Assembly: GCF_021513255.1 (NCBI RefSeq) | Contig: NZ_CP090977.1 | Location: forward strand, 2,666,001-2,730,000 | DNA length: 64,000 nt | Reading direction: 5' to 3' | Source: Planococcus sp. 107-1 | Lineage (GTDB): Bacteria; Bacillota; Bacilli; Bacillales_A; Planococcaceae | In this document: positions 41,843 to 53,274 of the stretch, one piece after another | How the letters are laid out: each line of letters begins with the position of its first letter | Position numbering within the stretch: the stretch's first letter is position 1 | The notes under the pieces: model-generated | What the model saw: only the letters and a program-made list of their open reading frames with translations | What the model was told of the DNA's origin: nothing | Database searches by the model: none | Program-made: the position numbers and the translations under genes

Positions 41843-42214
41843 TTAATGGTGTTTCACATGATAAACAATCCGTTCTGCCAAGAGCAGAACATAAGGGATC
41901 ATCAACCCGATTACTGTACTGACCAAGTGAATATGCTCTGCGAATAATAATGCCATCGCCACAGCAGCTACACCCGATGCAAACCGTAATGCCGTTCCAA
42001 GCGAACGAACCTTCGAGCCTTCTGCCACCGCCCGGTCGAATTTTTCCATCCGGCGAACCAGGATCCACATATTATAAATGCCGAACAAAGTTCCGATTAA
42101 CAGACCGGCGAACACCTCTTGATAAGGGGTAAACCCCCAACCAATAACGAAAGCCGCCAGGATGAAATAAATCATTCTTTTTAGTCTTGTATATATCTCC
42201 CTAAGTCCATCCAT
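41843..42214 (-). CDS. atpI: ATP synthase protein I
   Basis: 123 aa with four hydrophobic segments and the charged loop MWILVRRMEKFDRAVAEG, as in AtpI proteins that aid c-ring assembly. ATG 42214 is 3 nt after the stop of atpZ once that gene is corrected, implying coupling. Confidence 0.85.
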   Translation of the reverse strand: MDGLREIYTRLKRMIYFILAAFVIGWGFTPYQEVFAGLLIGTLFGIYNMWILVRRMEKFDRAVAEGSKVRSLGTALRFASGVAAVAMALLFAEHIHLVSTVIGLMIPYVLLLAERIVYHVKHH

Positions 42215-42217
42215 TTT

Positions 42218-42440
42218 TCATTTGTCTCCTGATTCGAATTTTCGGACGGTCTGCAGCATTGCCCACACACCGGCAAACATGCCCGTGAGCAAGCAGATGA
42301 TTAAGAAAAGCGGGGGCGGTTCCGAATTGTTCATCGAGCCACATACCTGTGAACGTACCGATGAGCACGGACCCGACAAGTTGTGAGAGGATAGCACTGT
42401 AAAGTGCCATCGCTTGTAAGGGACTTTTTGTTGGGCGCAT
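42218..42440 (-). CDS. atpZ: AtpZ/AtpI family protein, frameshifted
   Basis: Start ATG 42440 (MRPTKSPLQAMALYSAILSQ; GAGGGG upstream). As read, the frame runs out of the family after FGTAPAF. Removing one base from the G5 run (plus strand 42312-42316) restores FGTAPLFLIICLLTGMFAGV and VRKFESGDK, a 73-aa protein of usual length with two membrane helices, ending just before atpI. AtpZ is linked to Mg2+/Ca2+ movement or ATP synthase assembly; first gene of the operon. Confidence 0.8.
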
Positions 42441-42557
42441 GATAAACCCCTCGAGTTTCGTTTGATTTGACATTTTACCCCTATAAAAGAGCAGTCGCAT
42501 CAGGCTTTCGGAACAACATCTATATGTAAGAAAACCTTCTCATGCATACCCTTTGTA

Positions 42558-42586
42558 AGCATACAATAGGGGTAAAATCATGTCAA
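42558..42586 (-). promoter_or_regulatory. SigA promoter of the atp operon
   Basis: Minus strand: perfect TTGACA, 17-bp spacer, TATGCT. Transcription would start about 110 nt before atpZ. Confidence 0.8.
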
Positions 42587-42677
42587 TTACTAGAAGTGAA
42601 AAACTTCACAAGCAACTACGCTTCGACATATTCTTGACAAATTCGTGTCGAACATGTCCTCTCAACAATTCCGCTAT

Positions 42678-43796
42678 TTATTTCTCAGAAAAATACGTGT
42701 GCAGCGCTTCAACGATTCGGCGGGAAGCTTCCCCGTCCCCATAAGGGTTTGAAGCATGCGACATTTCTTTATATGCGTTTTCATCTGTCAATAATTCTTT
42801 TGCCATTGAATAGATGGTTTCTTCTTCTGTACCTGCAAGTTTCAACGTTCCTGCATCGATTCCTTCAGGGCGTTCCGTCGTATCGCGAAGTACCAGTACC
42901 GGCTTGCCGAGTGATGGCGCTTCTTCCTGGACGCCGCCAGAATCCGTCAAGATGATGAATGAACGTGCTGCGAAGTTATGGAAATCCAGAACTTCAAGCG
43001 GTTCGATTAAATGGATCCGTGGATCGCGTCCTAAAACTTCATCTGCCACTTCCCGGACAGCCGGGTTCATATGCACGGGATAAACCACTTGGACGTCATC
43101 GTGTTCTTGAATCAACCGTTTAATCGCACGGAACATATTGCGCATCGGCTCTCCAAGGTTTTCGCGTCGGTGAGCTGTCAACAAGATCATCCGGTCATCG
43201 CCGATCTGTTCAAGGATCGGATGGCTATAAGTTTCGCGCACCGTCGTTTTCAATGCATCGATCGCTGTATTGCCCGTAATGTAGATGGTTTCTTCTTTTT
43301 TGTTTTCATCACGCAAGTTTTGCGCAGATTTTTCAGTCGGCGAAAAGTGGATATCAGCCATTACGCCCGTCAATTGACGGTTCATCTCTTCCGGATACGG
43401 CGAGTATTTATTGTGCGTACGCAGACCCGCTTCTACATGGCCGATGGCAATCTGATTGTAAAACGCTGCTAAACTGGCAACAAAAGTTGTCGTTGTATCG
43501 CCATGGACCAAGACGATGTCCGGCTGTGCTTTTTTCATGACTTCGTCTAAGCCAAGCAGAGCACGTGTCGTAACGTCGCTCAATGATTGGCGGTCTTTCA
43601 TAATATTCAAATCGTAATCCGGCGTAATCTGAAATGTCTCAAGCACTTGATCGAGCATCTGTCTATGCTGAGCTGTTACCGTCACAATCGGCTCGATTGT
43701 TTCCGGATGCTTTTGAAGCTCGAGCACTAGAGGCGCCATCTTGATTGCTTCCGGGCGCGTGCCAAAGATCGTCATTACTTTCCACTTTTTCGTCAA
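42678..43796 (-). CDS. wecB: UDP-N-acetylglucosamine 2-epimerase (non-hydrolysing)
   Basis: 372 aa from TTG 43796 (MTKKWKVMTIFGTRPEA; GAGG 9 nt upstream); the ATG at 43817 has no RBS. Signatures: FGTRPEAIKMAPLVLEL, HGDTTTTF, HRRENLGEP, LTDSGGVQEEAPSLGKPVL. It makes UDP-ManNAc for wall teichoic acid linkage units or polysaccharide (MnaA in Bacillus). Location between upp and the atp operon is the same as in staphylococci. Confidence 0.92.
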   Translation of the reverse strand: MTKKWKVMTIFGTRPEAIKMAPLVLELQKHPETIEPIVTVTAQHRQMLDQVLETFQITPDYDLNIMKDRQSLSDVTTRALLGLDEVMKKAQPDIVLVHGDTTTTFVASLAAFYNQIAIGHVEAGLRTHNKYSPYPEEMNRQLTGVMADIHFSPTEKSAQNLRDENKKEETIYITGNTAIDALKTTVRETYSHPILEQIGDDRMILLTAHRRENLGEPMRNMFRAIKRLIQEHDDVQVVYPVHMNPAVREVADEVLGRDPRIHLIEPLEVLDFHNFAARSFIILTDSGGVQEEAPSLGKPVLVLRDTTERPEGIDAGTLKLAGTEEETIYSMAKELLTDENAYKEMSHASNPYGDGEASRRIVEALHTYFSEK

Positions 43797-43879
43797 ACTA
43801 ATCAACCTCGTTTTCATATTATTTGAGTGAGAAAGTGATCACCTTTGTTTCCGGCAATCGCTTACCTGACTTATCGCTT

Positions 43880-44178
43880 TTTCGTGTCCAAATTCCAACT
43901 GCATAAGGCTAAACGGGCGCTTCCGCTTTTCTACTGTCCAGACTCCAGCGCCCAACCCCTCGAGTCGCTTCGCCCTTTCCTGCAATGGCAAATACCGCCA
44001 TTACCGGCAAGGCCTCCAGCGCTTGTCGGGGTTAAACGGGCGCTTCCGCTTTTCTCTTGTCCAGACTCCAGCGCCTAGCTCTTCGGGACATAAGCTGCTT
44101 CGGCTGTGCGGCTGAAAAACGCCGCTTCGCCGAATCATCTTATGTCTGTCAGAGCTGACCAGGCGCTTCCGCTTTTCT
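43880..44178 (-). repeat. Palindromic intergenic elements, locus 7 (fragment plus two copies)
   Basis: A fragment (about 43880-43933), a copy with the long-arm GCGCTTGTCGGGGTT type (about 43934-44055) and a copy with CATAAG-type boxes (about 44056-44178). Ends TGTCCAGACTCCAGCGCC and GGCGCTTCCGCTTTTCT. They fill the 384-bp gap between wecB and upp. Confidence 0.85.
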
Positions 44179-44180
44179 AT

Positions 44181-44900
<720 letters not shown>

Positions 44901-44940
44901 TTAATTGGAGTTTTCCGCAAAAGAAAAATGGAAAAAACAA

Positions 44941-44970
44941 AAAACCGAAGTTAAAAACTCCGGCTTTTTT
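44941..44970 (-). terminator. Terminator after the EAL gene
   Basis: Imperfect stem AAAACCGAAGTT / AACTCCGGCTTTTT overlapping the stop, with T-rich minus-strand continuation. Confidence 0.65.
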
Positions 44971-47142
44971 ATAAAAGGTTGGCTTCTTCGAGCGACATCG
45001 GACGGTAGTAGAAATACCCTTGCCCTACCCGGCAGCCGAGCGATACCAACACGCGTCTTTGCTGATCGGTTTCAATGCCTTCCGCAACTGCTGTCATATT
45101 CAAGTTTTCAGCTAGTTGAATGATGGTTCTGACAATCGCGAGCGTCCCTTGTTCATGCATAGTGGAAATGAAAGAACGGTCGATTTTGATTTCACTGACC
45201 GGAAGTTTCTGCAAATAACTAAGCGAAGAATAGCCTGTCCCGAAATCATCTACAGAACTGGTGAATCCGTAGCGATTTAATTTTTTAAACACTTGATGAG
45301 CGGTTTCAATGTCAACGAAGCCGATGCGTTCGGTGATTTCAAGCTGAATCCATTTATGTTCAATGCCGTATTCAGCCATTTTATCAACCAGATGCGGTAT
45401 GAACGAATGGTGGAAGAAATGATCAGCCGAGACATTGATGGCGACTTGGCGCAATTCAAGTCCGATTTCTTTGCGTTTCCTTAACCATGTCAGCACGCGT
45501 TTTAAAACGACTTGCTCCAGCAGTCGGATTTTCCCGTTCTTCTCCGCTGCCGGAATGAATACATCCGGCGCAATATTGCCTAGCTCCGGAGAATTCCACC
45601 GGGCCAAAGCTTCAAAGCTGATGATTTTGCCTGATCTCAAGTCCACTTTCGGTTGGAGATGGACATCGATTTCTTCGCGTCGTAACGCTGCCGATAATTC
45701 ATTGGCAATCCGCAAATCCCTCATCATGAAATCATCGTGCTCATTTTCAAAATAACAGATGGATTCTCCGCGCGCAATTTCGCTTTTGACAGCGCACTGT
45801 CTGCATAGCGGATCAGTTCTTTCTCATCCTGCTGTTTTGGCGTAATAAGCGCGACGCCCATTTTTAACGTTAAAAATAATTCCATGTCTTGTACACTGAT
45901 CGGTTCGATCACACATTGCGATAACTTTTCTAAATACGCCGGTACATCCCCTAACGGATTTAAATTTACTAAAGCAATGGTCGAATCGGAAAAGCGCGCA
46001 ATGACATTATTTGCAGACATGCCCGCTCTCAAAAATCGTTTGCCGATTTCCCTGATCAGCGCATCTCCTGCCGTATGGCCGTACTGATCGACTACTTTGA
46101 TGTATTCATCTGCTGAAACGAAAGCAACAAATCCTTCTTTCTTTTCATCCAGCAATTCTTTCAATTCATTGATAAAATAATTCCGGTTTGGCAAGGCGGT
46201 CTCTTTGTCGGTGTATGCTAAGCGCAGGATTTCTTCCTGTTGCTGAGAATACCTTACGGTTAACGACACAATAGAGCCGACCTGCTCCATGAAGGCAATG
46301 TCCTCTTCAGTCGGCAATGCCTTATCTGCGAAATAGATTCCGAACGTACCGATTGCCCGGCCGTCTGCATCATTGATGGGCACAGACCAACTTGAAGTTA
46401 AATGGTGTTCCTCCACTAAATATTGAAGGCCATTCCAGAGCGGACTTACCTTCATGTCTTCAACAATGACCGTTTTATTTGTATGGAAAGCGGCTCCGCA
46501 CGTACCGGTTAACGGAGAAGACTGGATTTTCTCGACTTTTTCATGAAATTCACTCGGCATTGATTTTCCGGCACCTACTTGAAAATAACCGGCATCATTG
46601 ACAAAAAGCACGGTGCATTTCGTATCATCTTTGAAGAAAGATTCCACTGTATCACACGCTTTTTGAAGCAAAAAGCTTAGTAGATAGCCTTTGCCTATAT
46701 CGTTGTAGATTTGCTGCTGCAAATTGATCAGTGCCTCTGCCCGTTTCCGATCAGAGATATCGCGCTGCAGCATGATCGTGAACGTAAAGCCCGTTTCATG
46801 CATGACGATTGGCTGGATCGTGATTTCATTCCAGAAAGGAAGTCCGTCTTTCCGATAATTGACGATTTCAAAAATCCCTGCTTTTTTTGATTCCATGCAT
46901 TTCCTGATTTCCTGCCCAACCTGCTTATCTGTTTTAAGGCCATGCATGAACCTGCCATTCTGCCCTAAAACTTCCTCTTCTTCGTAGCCGCTCATCTCTA
47001 AAAAAGATTGGTTGGCATAGATGATCGGATGGTCTTTCACTTCTGGATTCAGCACAATAAAACCTGTCTGGAATTCCATTCCCAAACGCCGCAGCCAGTT
47101 TATGATCACTTGTTTCTCTTCATGTATTTCGTGAGTCGGCAT
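44969..47142 (-). CDS. PAS-GAF-GGDEF-EAL cyclic-di-GMP signalling protein, frameshifted
   Basis: One base (T4 to T5 on the coding strand, plus-strand run 45749-45752) joins two frames as SVIFENEHDDFMMRDL to give a 724-aa protein. Domains: LOV-like PAS (about 20-140), GAF (about 150-300), GGDEF (about 310-465) and EAL (about 475-720). In the PAS part the LOV core GRNCRFLQG is replaced by GQNGRFMHG, losing the photo-adduct Cys. The GGDEF loop is degenerate (RFSDSTIAL), so no cyclase is expected. The EAL domain keeps FEALARW, LEITER, DDFGTGYSSLSYL and AEGIETD, so c-di-GMP phosphodiesterase activity is likely. Inserted between glyA and upp. Confidence 0.85.
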
Positions 47143-47284
47143 ACGCGGTTCACCTAGCTTCCCTTAGTTAATGTATTCTATGTATTGCTGGTTTCTGAAG
47201 AAATTAGAAATAAGTAACATTATTAATGAAATTACCAGTTTTATACCAAAAATCTAGTTGCTATTCTTCAAAAATCGGGGAAAA

Positions 47285-47321
47285 AATACAGCTGCCTTAA
47301 TCCCTCTTTGGCAGCTGTATT
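47285..47321 (-). terminator. Terminator after glyA
   Basis: Stem AATACAGCTGCC / GGCAGCTGTATT, T-rich on the minus strand, directly after the stop. Confidence 0.85.
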
Positions 47322-47324
47322 CCC

Positions 47325-48560
47325 TTATTTGTATAATGGAAAACTAGCTGTAAGTTTCGCAGTGCGCTCAGCAGCTTCTTTTTTCGCATTTTCATCTTCA
47401 GGATTTTTTAGCAAGGATGCAATAATGGATGCAATTTCCTTCATTTCAGGTTCTTTAAAGCCGCGAGAAGTAACTGCCGGCGTTCCTAAACGGATGCCTG
47501 ACGTGACAAACGGGCTTTCCGGATCATATGGAATCGTGTTTTTATTAGTCGTGATGCCGACTTCATCCAACACGTGCTCCGCTACTTTTCCAGTTAGACC
47601 TAACGAACGAAGGTCAATCAGCATCAAATGATTGTCTGTTCCCCCAGAAACGATATCCACGCCTTCAGCGATCAATCCTTCAGCTAACGCATTTGCATTC
47701 TTCACTACTTGTTCAATATAAGTTTTGAATTCCGGCTGTTGCGCTTCACCGAATGCTACCGCTTTTGCAGCAATGACGTGCATCAACGGTCCGCCTTGGA
47801 TTCCCGGGAAAATCGTTTTATCGATTTTCTTTGCGAATTCCTCTTTGCAAAGGATCAATCCGCCGCGAGGTCCGCGCAAGGTTTTATGCGTTGTTGATGT
47901 AACGAAATGGGCATGAGGAACCGGGTTCGGATGGGCTCCGACTGCAACAAGTCCCGCAATATGCGCCATATCCACCATCAAATAGGCGCCTACTTCATCC
48001 GCGATTTCACGGAATTTAGCAAAGTCCAGTTGGCGTGAATAAGCACTTGTTCCAGCAACGATCATTTTCGGTTTGTGCTCAAGAGCGGCCTGTCGAACCG
48101 TTTCATAATCGATCAATTGATTGTCTTCTGTTACTCCATACTCGACGAAATTGTACTGCATCCCACTGAAATTCACTTTACTGCCATGTGTTAAATGTCC
48201 GCCATGGTTCAAGTTCATCCCTAAAATCGTGTCGCCTTTTTCAAGAACCGCTGTATAAACTGCCATATTGGCTTGTGATCCAGAATGTGGCTGTACGTTT
48301 GCATGGTCTGCGCCGAAAATTTCTTTCAGGCGATCACGAGCAATGTTTTCTACGATATCTACATATTCGCAGCCGCCATAATAGCGCTTGCCTGGGTAGC
48401 CTTCGGCATACTTATTCGTAAGTACAGAGCCTTGAGCGTCCATTACTGCTTGTGATACAAAGTTTTCAGATGCGATAAGTTCGATATTCGATTCCTGACG
48501 TTCCTTTTCCGCTTGCATTGCTTCATAAACTGCCTGGTCCTGCGTCTTAATCAATTCCAT
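47325..48560 (-). CDS. glyA: Serine hydroxymethyltransferase
   Basis: 411 aa PLP enzyme. N-terminal [18 protein letters not shown]-lysine in [15 protein letters not shown]. Interconverts serine and glycine with tetrahydrofolate. AGGAGG before ATG 48560. Its start overlaps the 3' end of ywlG by 14 nt, so the two are coupled. Confidence 0.95.
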   Translation of the reverse strand: MELIKTQDQAVYEAMQAEKERQESNIELIASENFVSQAVMDAQGSVLTNKYAEGYPGKRYYGGCEYVDIVENIARDRLKEIFGADHANVQPHSGSQANMAVYTAVLEKGDTILGMNLNHGGHLTHGSKVNFSGMQYNFVEYGVTEDNQLIDYETVRQAALEHKPKMIVAGTSAYSRQLDFAKFREIADEVGAYLMVDMAHIAGLVAVGAHPNPVPHAHFVTSTTHKTLRGPRGGLILCKEEFAKKIDKTIFPGIQGGPLMHVIAAKAVAFGEAQQPEFKTYIEQVVKNANALAEGLIAEGVDIVSGGTDNHLMLIDLRSLGLTGKVAEHVLDEVGITTNKNTIPYDPESPFVTSGIRLGTPAVTSRGFKEPEMKEIASIIASLLKNPEDENAKKEAAERTAKLTASFPLYK

Positions 48561-49131
48561 CTGTTAATCCCTCCTGTAGTTGAACAAGCTCACGATCATA
48601 CCTAGCGCGTTCCCCCCCGATCAATTTCGGCCGAGTGGTTGCAGCTGAGACAATCGCTTCTCCTACTAGTTTAACAGAAGTTCGCACAGGAACGGCTACT
48701 CTTTTTAAATGCATGCCAATCATTGTCTGGCCGATGTCGATTCCGGCATGCGCCTGCACTTCTTCCACGACCACCGGATCTTTTAAATTCGAATAAGCGA
48801 ATGCACTCATCGAACCTCCCGCTTTTGGCACCGGCACTACCGACACAGGCTCCCACCCGTATTTTTCTGCAGCTTCCCGCTCGAGCGTCAATGCCCGATT
48901 GATATGCTCGCATCCTTGAAAAGCCAGGAAAATGCGGTGGCGGTCTGCAAAATTCTGCAGAGGTTCAAACAAACTTTCGGCTATATCAAGGCCACCTGAC
49001 GTTCCGATCCGTTTGCCTACCACTTCTGAAGTCGAGCAGCCGACGACAAATATCTGGCCATTTTTAAATTGAATTTCCTGCTCCAATTCACTTAAAGCTT
49101 CTTCAAGCTGTAATTGCCATAAGGGTTGCAT
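48547..49131 (-). CDS. ywlG: TIGR01440/DUF436 family protein (YwlG)
   Basis: 194 aa from ATG 49131 (GGAG, 8 nt spacing). [59 protein letters not shown] match this family of unknown function, conserved between rpiB and glyA in Bacillales. Confidence 0.85.
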   Translation of the reverse strand: MQPLWQLQLEEALSELEQEIQFKNGQIFVVGCSTSEVVGKRIGTSGGLDIAESLFEPLQNFADRHRIFLAFQGCEHINRALTLEREAAEKYGWEPVSVVPVPKAGGSMSAFAYSNLKDPVVVEEVQAHAGIDIGQTMIGMHLKRVAVPVRTSVKLVGEAIVSAATTRPKLIGGERARYDRELVQLQEGLTDGID

Positions 49132-49152
49132 GCCAGCCACTCCTTCAGTTTA

Positions 49153-49590
49153 TTATTTTTCTAAATCCGAGATTTTTTGAACGCGTTTTTGATGGCGTCC
49201 GCCTTCGAATTCTTCAGTCAGCCAAGTTTCTGCAATTTCACGCGCAAGTCCTGGGCCGATGACACGTTCGCCCATCGCCAGAACGTTTGAATCATTATGT
49301 CCTCTCGTCGCTTTCGCACTGAACACATCATGTACAAGCGCGCAGCGAATGCCTTTTACTTTGTTTGCGGCAATCGACATGCCGATTCCTGTTCCGCAAA
49401 TTAGAATGCCGCGGTCAAATTCTCCGCTAGCCACTTTTTCCGCAACCGGTGTTGCATAATCCGGATAATCGACCGAATCATCTGTATGCGGTCCAAAATC
49501 TTGATATTCCATGCCAAGTTCGTTTAATAAGTTGACAATTTCTTTACGAAGATTATTTCCGCCGTGATCTGATGAGATTGCAATTTTCAT
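49153..49590 (-). CDS. rpiB: Ribose-5-phosphate isomerase B
   Basis: 145 aa, RpiB/LacAB family: IAISSDHGGNNLRKEIV, GILICGTGIGMSIAANKVKG (active-site Cys region), GHNDSNVLAMGERVIG. Interconverts ribose-5-P and ribulose-5-P. GAGGG before ATG 49590. Orthologue of ywlF. Confidence 0.9.
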   Translation of the reverse strand: MKIAISSDHGGNNLRKEIVNLLNELGMEYQDFGPHTDDSVDYPDYATPVAEKVASGEFDRGILICGTGIGMSIAANKVKGIRCALVHDVFSAKATRGHNDSNVLAMGERVIGPGLAREIAETWLTEEFEGGRHQKRVQKISDLEK

Positions 49591-49724
49591 TAAAAACCCT
49601 CTTTTCTTTTCAGATAAAGTGAAATCCAGAATTGCATTCCACTTACTTTCGCTTCACTAAGGGCTTTGTTGATTAACGCGCCCTTAGCGATGGTTCACTT
49701 TATTTTAACATCATTATATGAAAA

Positions 49725-49754
49725 AACATACAAACCTGCATAGGCTTGTATGTT
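49725..49754 (-). terminator. Terminator after ywlE
   Basis: Stem AACATACAA-CC / GG-TTGTATGTT just past the ywlE stop, followed on the minus strand by TTTTTTCAT. Confidence 0.75.
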
Positions 49755-49755
49755 A

Positions 49756-50196
49756 TCACTCTATTTCATCATTCAATTTTTCGGCTACCTGGTTGATCAA
49801 TCCGTGCAATTCATTAAACGTCGACTGATAAGTGGCTAAAGAGCCGCCGTATGGATCACTGACGTCCGCTGTAGAACCATTCGCGAATTCTTTTAATGTA
49901 TAGATTTTTGTTGCGTATTCCGGAAAATTCTGCAGCAAGAATTTCCGGTGCGATTCGGTCATCGTCAAGATCAATGTCGCCCATTCCATGTCGCCAGGCA
50001 GCAACTGTTTGGAAGTATGGGTAAAATCGATCCCTTGATCATCTAAAACCGTTTGGGCATGGGATGACAAGGGAGATTCTCCAGCAAAGATGCCGGCTGA
50101 ACGAACTTTCACATCCGGCAATTCCTTCGCTTTTAAAATTGCTTCCGCCATCGGGCTTCTGCAGGTATTCCCCGTACAAACAAAGAAAATATTCAT
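49756..50196 (-). CDS. ywlE: Low-molecular-weight protein arginine phosphatase
   Basis: 146 aa. P-loop VCTGNTCRSPMAEA with Thr in the position that selects phospho-arginine over phospho-tyrosine, and the acid in VSDPYGGS. It reverses McsB arginine phosphorylation in stress control. GAGGA before ATG 50196. Confidence 0.88.
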   Translation of the reverse strand: MNIFFVCTGNTCRSPMAEAILKAKELPDVKVRSAGIFAGESPLSSHAQTVLDDQGIDFTHTSKQLLPGDMEWATLILTMTESHRKFLLQNFPEYATKIYTLKEFANGSTADVSDPYGGSLATYQSTFNELHGLINQVAEKLNDEIE

Positions 50197-50220
50197 GTTA
50201 TTTCCTCTCTTTCTACTTCA

Positions 50221-51213
50221 TTAACTGAACCATTTATGGTCAGCCGCTTTCTCCAAGCGATTCATCATCGCTTCACTTCTATTGGCATCTGTAGAAATTG
50301 CAGCCAATATCAAGTCTGCATCCGTTTGGTCGCATTTGCGCAAGCTGGCATACAGCGTTTCCGCTGAAAGTGGGAAGCAATAATCCGCACTCGGATGCTT
50401 TTCCGAACTTAGAATCGCCACTTTTTTGCCGTCATTTTGCACATGTGCGATCGCTTTTTCAATCAAGCCATCTGCTTTTTCAATCAAATAGACCGGAGCT
50501 TCTGGTGCATAATGAATGTATTTCATTCCCGGTGATTTGGGGATATTCCCTTGAATTTCCGAAGAAAGCCGGACTGTTCCGATAACAGCCTCTAAATCTT
50601 CTTTCGTGATTTTGCCCGGACGAAGGATAACAGGTGGTTCACTTGTCATATCCAATACGGTCGATTCAATGCCGATCATTGTCGCCCCACCATCTAAAAT
50701 CAATGGAATGGTTCCTTCCATATCGTGATACACGTGCTCCGCTAAAGTCGGACTTGGTTTGCCGCTTGTATTCGCACTTGGCGCCGCAATCGGCAATTTC
50801 ACACGTTTTAGCAAATTCAGCGCTACCGGATGATTCGGCACTCGAATTCCAACTGTGGATAGACTGGCTGTTACGTTTTCAGCAAAAACTCCCGGTTTCG
50901 TTTGTAGAATCAACGTCAATGCGCCTGGCCAAAATGCTTCCATGCATTGGATCGCTTTTGGACTTACATTTTGAACATAATTCAATGCGCTTTCTTTTGA
51001 ATCCACATGGACAATCAATGGATTGTCGGCTGGACGCCCTTTTGCAGCAAAGATTTTTGCCACAGCCTCCGCATTTGTAGCGTCTGCTCCAAGTCCATAA
51101 ACGGTTTCTGTCGGAAAAGCGACAACTTCTCCATTTTGCAGTCTTTCCACAGCCTGTGAATAAGTTTCTTCTTTATTCACATTTCTATCCACAAGTATGG
51201 TTTCCGTTTCCAT
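50221..51213 (-). CDS. ywlC: L-threonylcarbamoyladenylate synthase (Sua5/YwlC)
   Basis: 330 aa. YrdC domain (about 15-205: GEVVAFPTETVYGLGADATN, KGRPADNPLIVHV, SANTSGKPSPT, ILRPGKI) followed by a Sua5 C-terminal domain (about 240-325). Makes the precursor of the t6A modification of tRNA position 37. In B. subtilis spoIIR lies between prmC and this gene; it is absent here (90-bp gap). Confidence 0.9.
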   Translation of the reverse strand: METETILVDRNVNKEETYSQAVERLQNGEVVAFPTETVYGLGADATNAEAVAKIFAAKGRPADNPLIVHVDSKESALNYVQNVSPKAIQCMEAFWPGALTLILQTKPGVFAENVTASLSTVGIRVPNHPVALNLLKRVKLPIAAPSANTSGKPSPTLAEHVYHDMEGTIPLILDGGATMIGIESTVLDMTSEPPVILRPGKITKEDLEAVIGTVRLSSEIQGNIPKSPGMKYIHYAPEAPVYLIEKADGLIEKAIAHVQNDGKKVAILSSEKHPSADYCFPLSAETLYASLRKCDQTDADLILAAISTDANRSEAMMNRLEKAADHKWFS

Positions 51214-51303
51214 ATAAACATCTCCTATTATAACTAGTTTTCGACAAAGTTATGCACATTACGTGGATAACTTCACCTACCCTGTTTAAAATATGTTAGT
51301 AAC

Positions 51304-52160
51304 TTACACGTTTATGCAAAAAACCATTCGGTCATTTTTGTTGATATCTTTTTTGACATACACATTCGCTTCCGGAAAAGCATCTTTTAAGAGATTTTTT
51401 ACAGCCTTTCCCTGTGTATAACCGATTTCAAAACCGATAATGCTTGGTTTATCCACAATTTCCGGTAACCCTTCAGCCATTTTTTCATACAAGGCCAAAC
51501 CTTGGTTTTCTGCAAATAAAGCCGAGTGAGGTTCGAAGTCACGGACACTATCCGATAAATCAGGAGCTTCCTCGTAGCCGATATAAGGAGGATTGGATAA
51601 CACGATATCCCATTTCCGGTCTTTGATCGATTCCAGCAAATCTCCTAATTTAAACGCCACATCTGCATGCAGCCGTTTCGCATTGTCTGTTGCAACACTT
51701 AAAGCTGCTTGTGAGATATCCGTTGCTGTCACGTCTGCAGCAGGCAACTCGCATTTCATCGTGATGGCGATAACGCCGCTCCCAGTTCCTATATCTGCGA
51801 TAGACGGATTGCCAGTTGGAAAATAGCGAGCGGCCAACTGCAAAGTTTCTTCGATTAGTTCTTCTGTTTCCGGCCGCGGAATCAGAACATGCTCATTTAC
51901 TCCAAATGAACGCCCGTAAAATTCCTCGCTGCCCGTTATGTGCTGAATTGGCGTTCCTAAGGAATGCAATTCAATTTTAGACCAAAACTCACGGAATTTC
52001 TCTTCTTCCAACTCTTCACGCATTGAAGCGAGCAGCCCCGCATGTGAAAGGCCCAGTTCATGCTGAAGAATAATCCGTGCCGCTGCTTCTTCGCGGCCTT
52101 TGCTTTTTAAAAAGAAGAAGCCCCTTGAAGGGCCTCAAAAATGTATTTTTTATTAGTCAT
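51304..52160 (-). CDS. prmC: Release factor glutamine methyltransferase, frameshifted
   Basis: The AdoMet domain (51304-52023 and upstream) has [15 protein letters not shown] and the catalytic [11 protein letters not shown]. The N-terminus continues upstream as [20 protein letters not shown] but in a frame without a start. Adding one T to the coding-strand T5 run (plus strand 52109-52113) links it to [17 protein letters not shown], whose ATG at 52160 overlaps the prfA stop; the result is a normal 285-aa PrmC. It methylates the Gln of the GGQ motif of release factors, here that of the upstream gene. Confidence 0.88.
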
Positions 52161-53226
52161 TGTTTAAGCTTTCCATTCTTGCTGATTGTTCTTCAACAAT
52201 CAATGCATCGACGACTTCGTCCATTTTGCCTTGAAGAATCTGATCCAGCTTTTGAATCGTCAAACCGATGCGGTGGTCTGTAACGCGGTTTTGCGGGAAG
52301 TTATACGTACGAATCCGCTCAGAACGGTCGCCTGTTCCGACTGCAGATTTTCGGACTGCATCATATTCAGCTTGCGCTTCTTGCTGGAATTTATCGTATA
52401 CACGTGCACGAAGTACTTTCATCGCACTCGCTTTGTTTTTAATCTGTGATTTCTCGTCTTGGCACGTTACGACCGTATTGGTCGGGATATGCGTTAAACG
52501 GACAGCTGACATGGTCGTATTGACCGACTGCCCACCTGCACCGGATGATGCATAGGTATCGACGCGGATATCGTTGTCATGGATTTCAACTTCCACTTCT
52601 TCCACTTCCGGCAAGCAAGCGACTGTTGCTGTCGAGGTGTGGATCCGGCCGCCTGATTCCGTTTCTGGTACCCGCTGCACACGGTGTGCACCGTTTTCGT
52701 ATTTCAATTTCGAATACGCGCCTTTGCCGGTAACCATGAAGACCAATTCTTTGAATCCGCCGAGTCCGGTCGGATTGGAATCCATGATACTCACTTTCCA
52801 GCCATTTGATTCCGCGAATCGGCTGTACATGCGGTATAGATCTCCCGCAAACAAAGCCGCTTCGTCTCCGCCTGCAGCTCCCCGGATTTCCATAATGACG
52901 TTTTTATCGTCATTCGGATCTTTCGGAATCAATAATACATGCAAACGATCTTCAATCGCTTTCGCTTGCGTTTCCAATTCGCTCACTTCTTCTTTGACCA
53001 TTTCGCGCATATCTGCGTCCAGCTTCTCATCGAACATCGCTTTCGCTTCATTCAATTGGGAAGTGACTTCCTTATATTCGCGGTACGCTTCCACCGTTTC
53101 CTGCAAATCCGATTGCTCTTTCGAGTATTCGCGCAATTTGTTTGTGTCGCTGACAATCGCCGGGTCACTCAATAATTCGTTTAAACGGTCGTACCTGTCT
53201 TCTACTGCTTGTAATCTATCGAACAT
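52153..53226 (-). CDS. prfA: Peptide chain release factor 1
   Basis: 357 aa. GGQ motif in [20 protein letters not shown], and [19 protein letters not shown]. Terminates at UAA and UAG. GAGGTG before ATG 53226. The IS element is inserted 49 bp upstream of the start, so it may affect the native promoter. Confidence 0.95.
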   Translation of the reverse strand: MFDRLQAVEDRYDRLNELLSDPAIVSDTNKLREYSKEQSDLQETVEAYREYKEVTSQLNEAKAMFDEKLDADMREMVKEEVSELETQAKAIEDRLHVLLIPKDPNDDKNVIMEIRGAAGGDEAALFAGDLYRMYSRFAESNGWKVSIMDSNPTGLGGFKELVFMVTGKGAYSKLKYENGAHRVQRVPETESGGRIHTSTATVACLPEVEEVEVEIHDNDIRVDTYASSGAGGQSVNTTMSAVRLTHIPTNTVVTCQDEKSQIKNKASAMKVLRARVYDKFQQEAQAEYDAVRKSAVGTGDRSERIRTYNFPQNRVTDHRIGLTIQKLDQILQGKMDEVVDALIVEEQSARMESLNND

Positions 53227-53265
53227 TGTTGCATCACCTCTAATTCACATATTTATTGTTAAACT

Positions 53266-53274
53266 ATATAAGTT
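53266..53274. repeat. Target-site duplication (left)
   Basis: ATATAAGTT, identical to 54676-54684 on the other side of the IS element. Confidence 0.85.
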
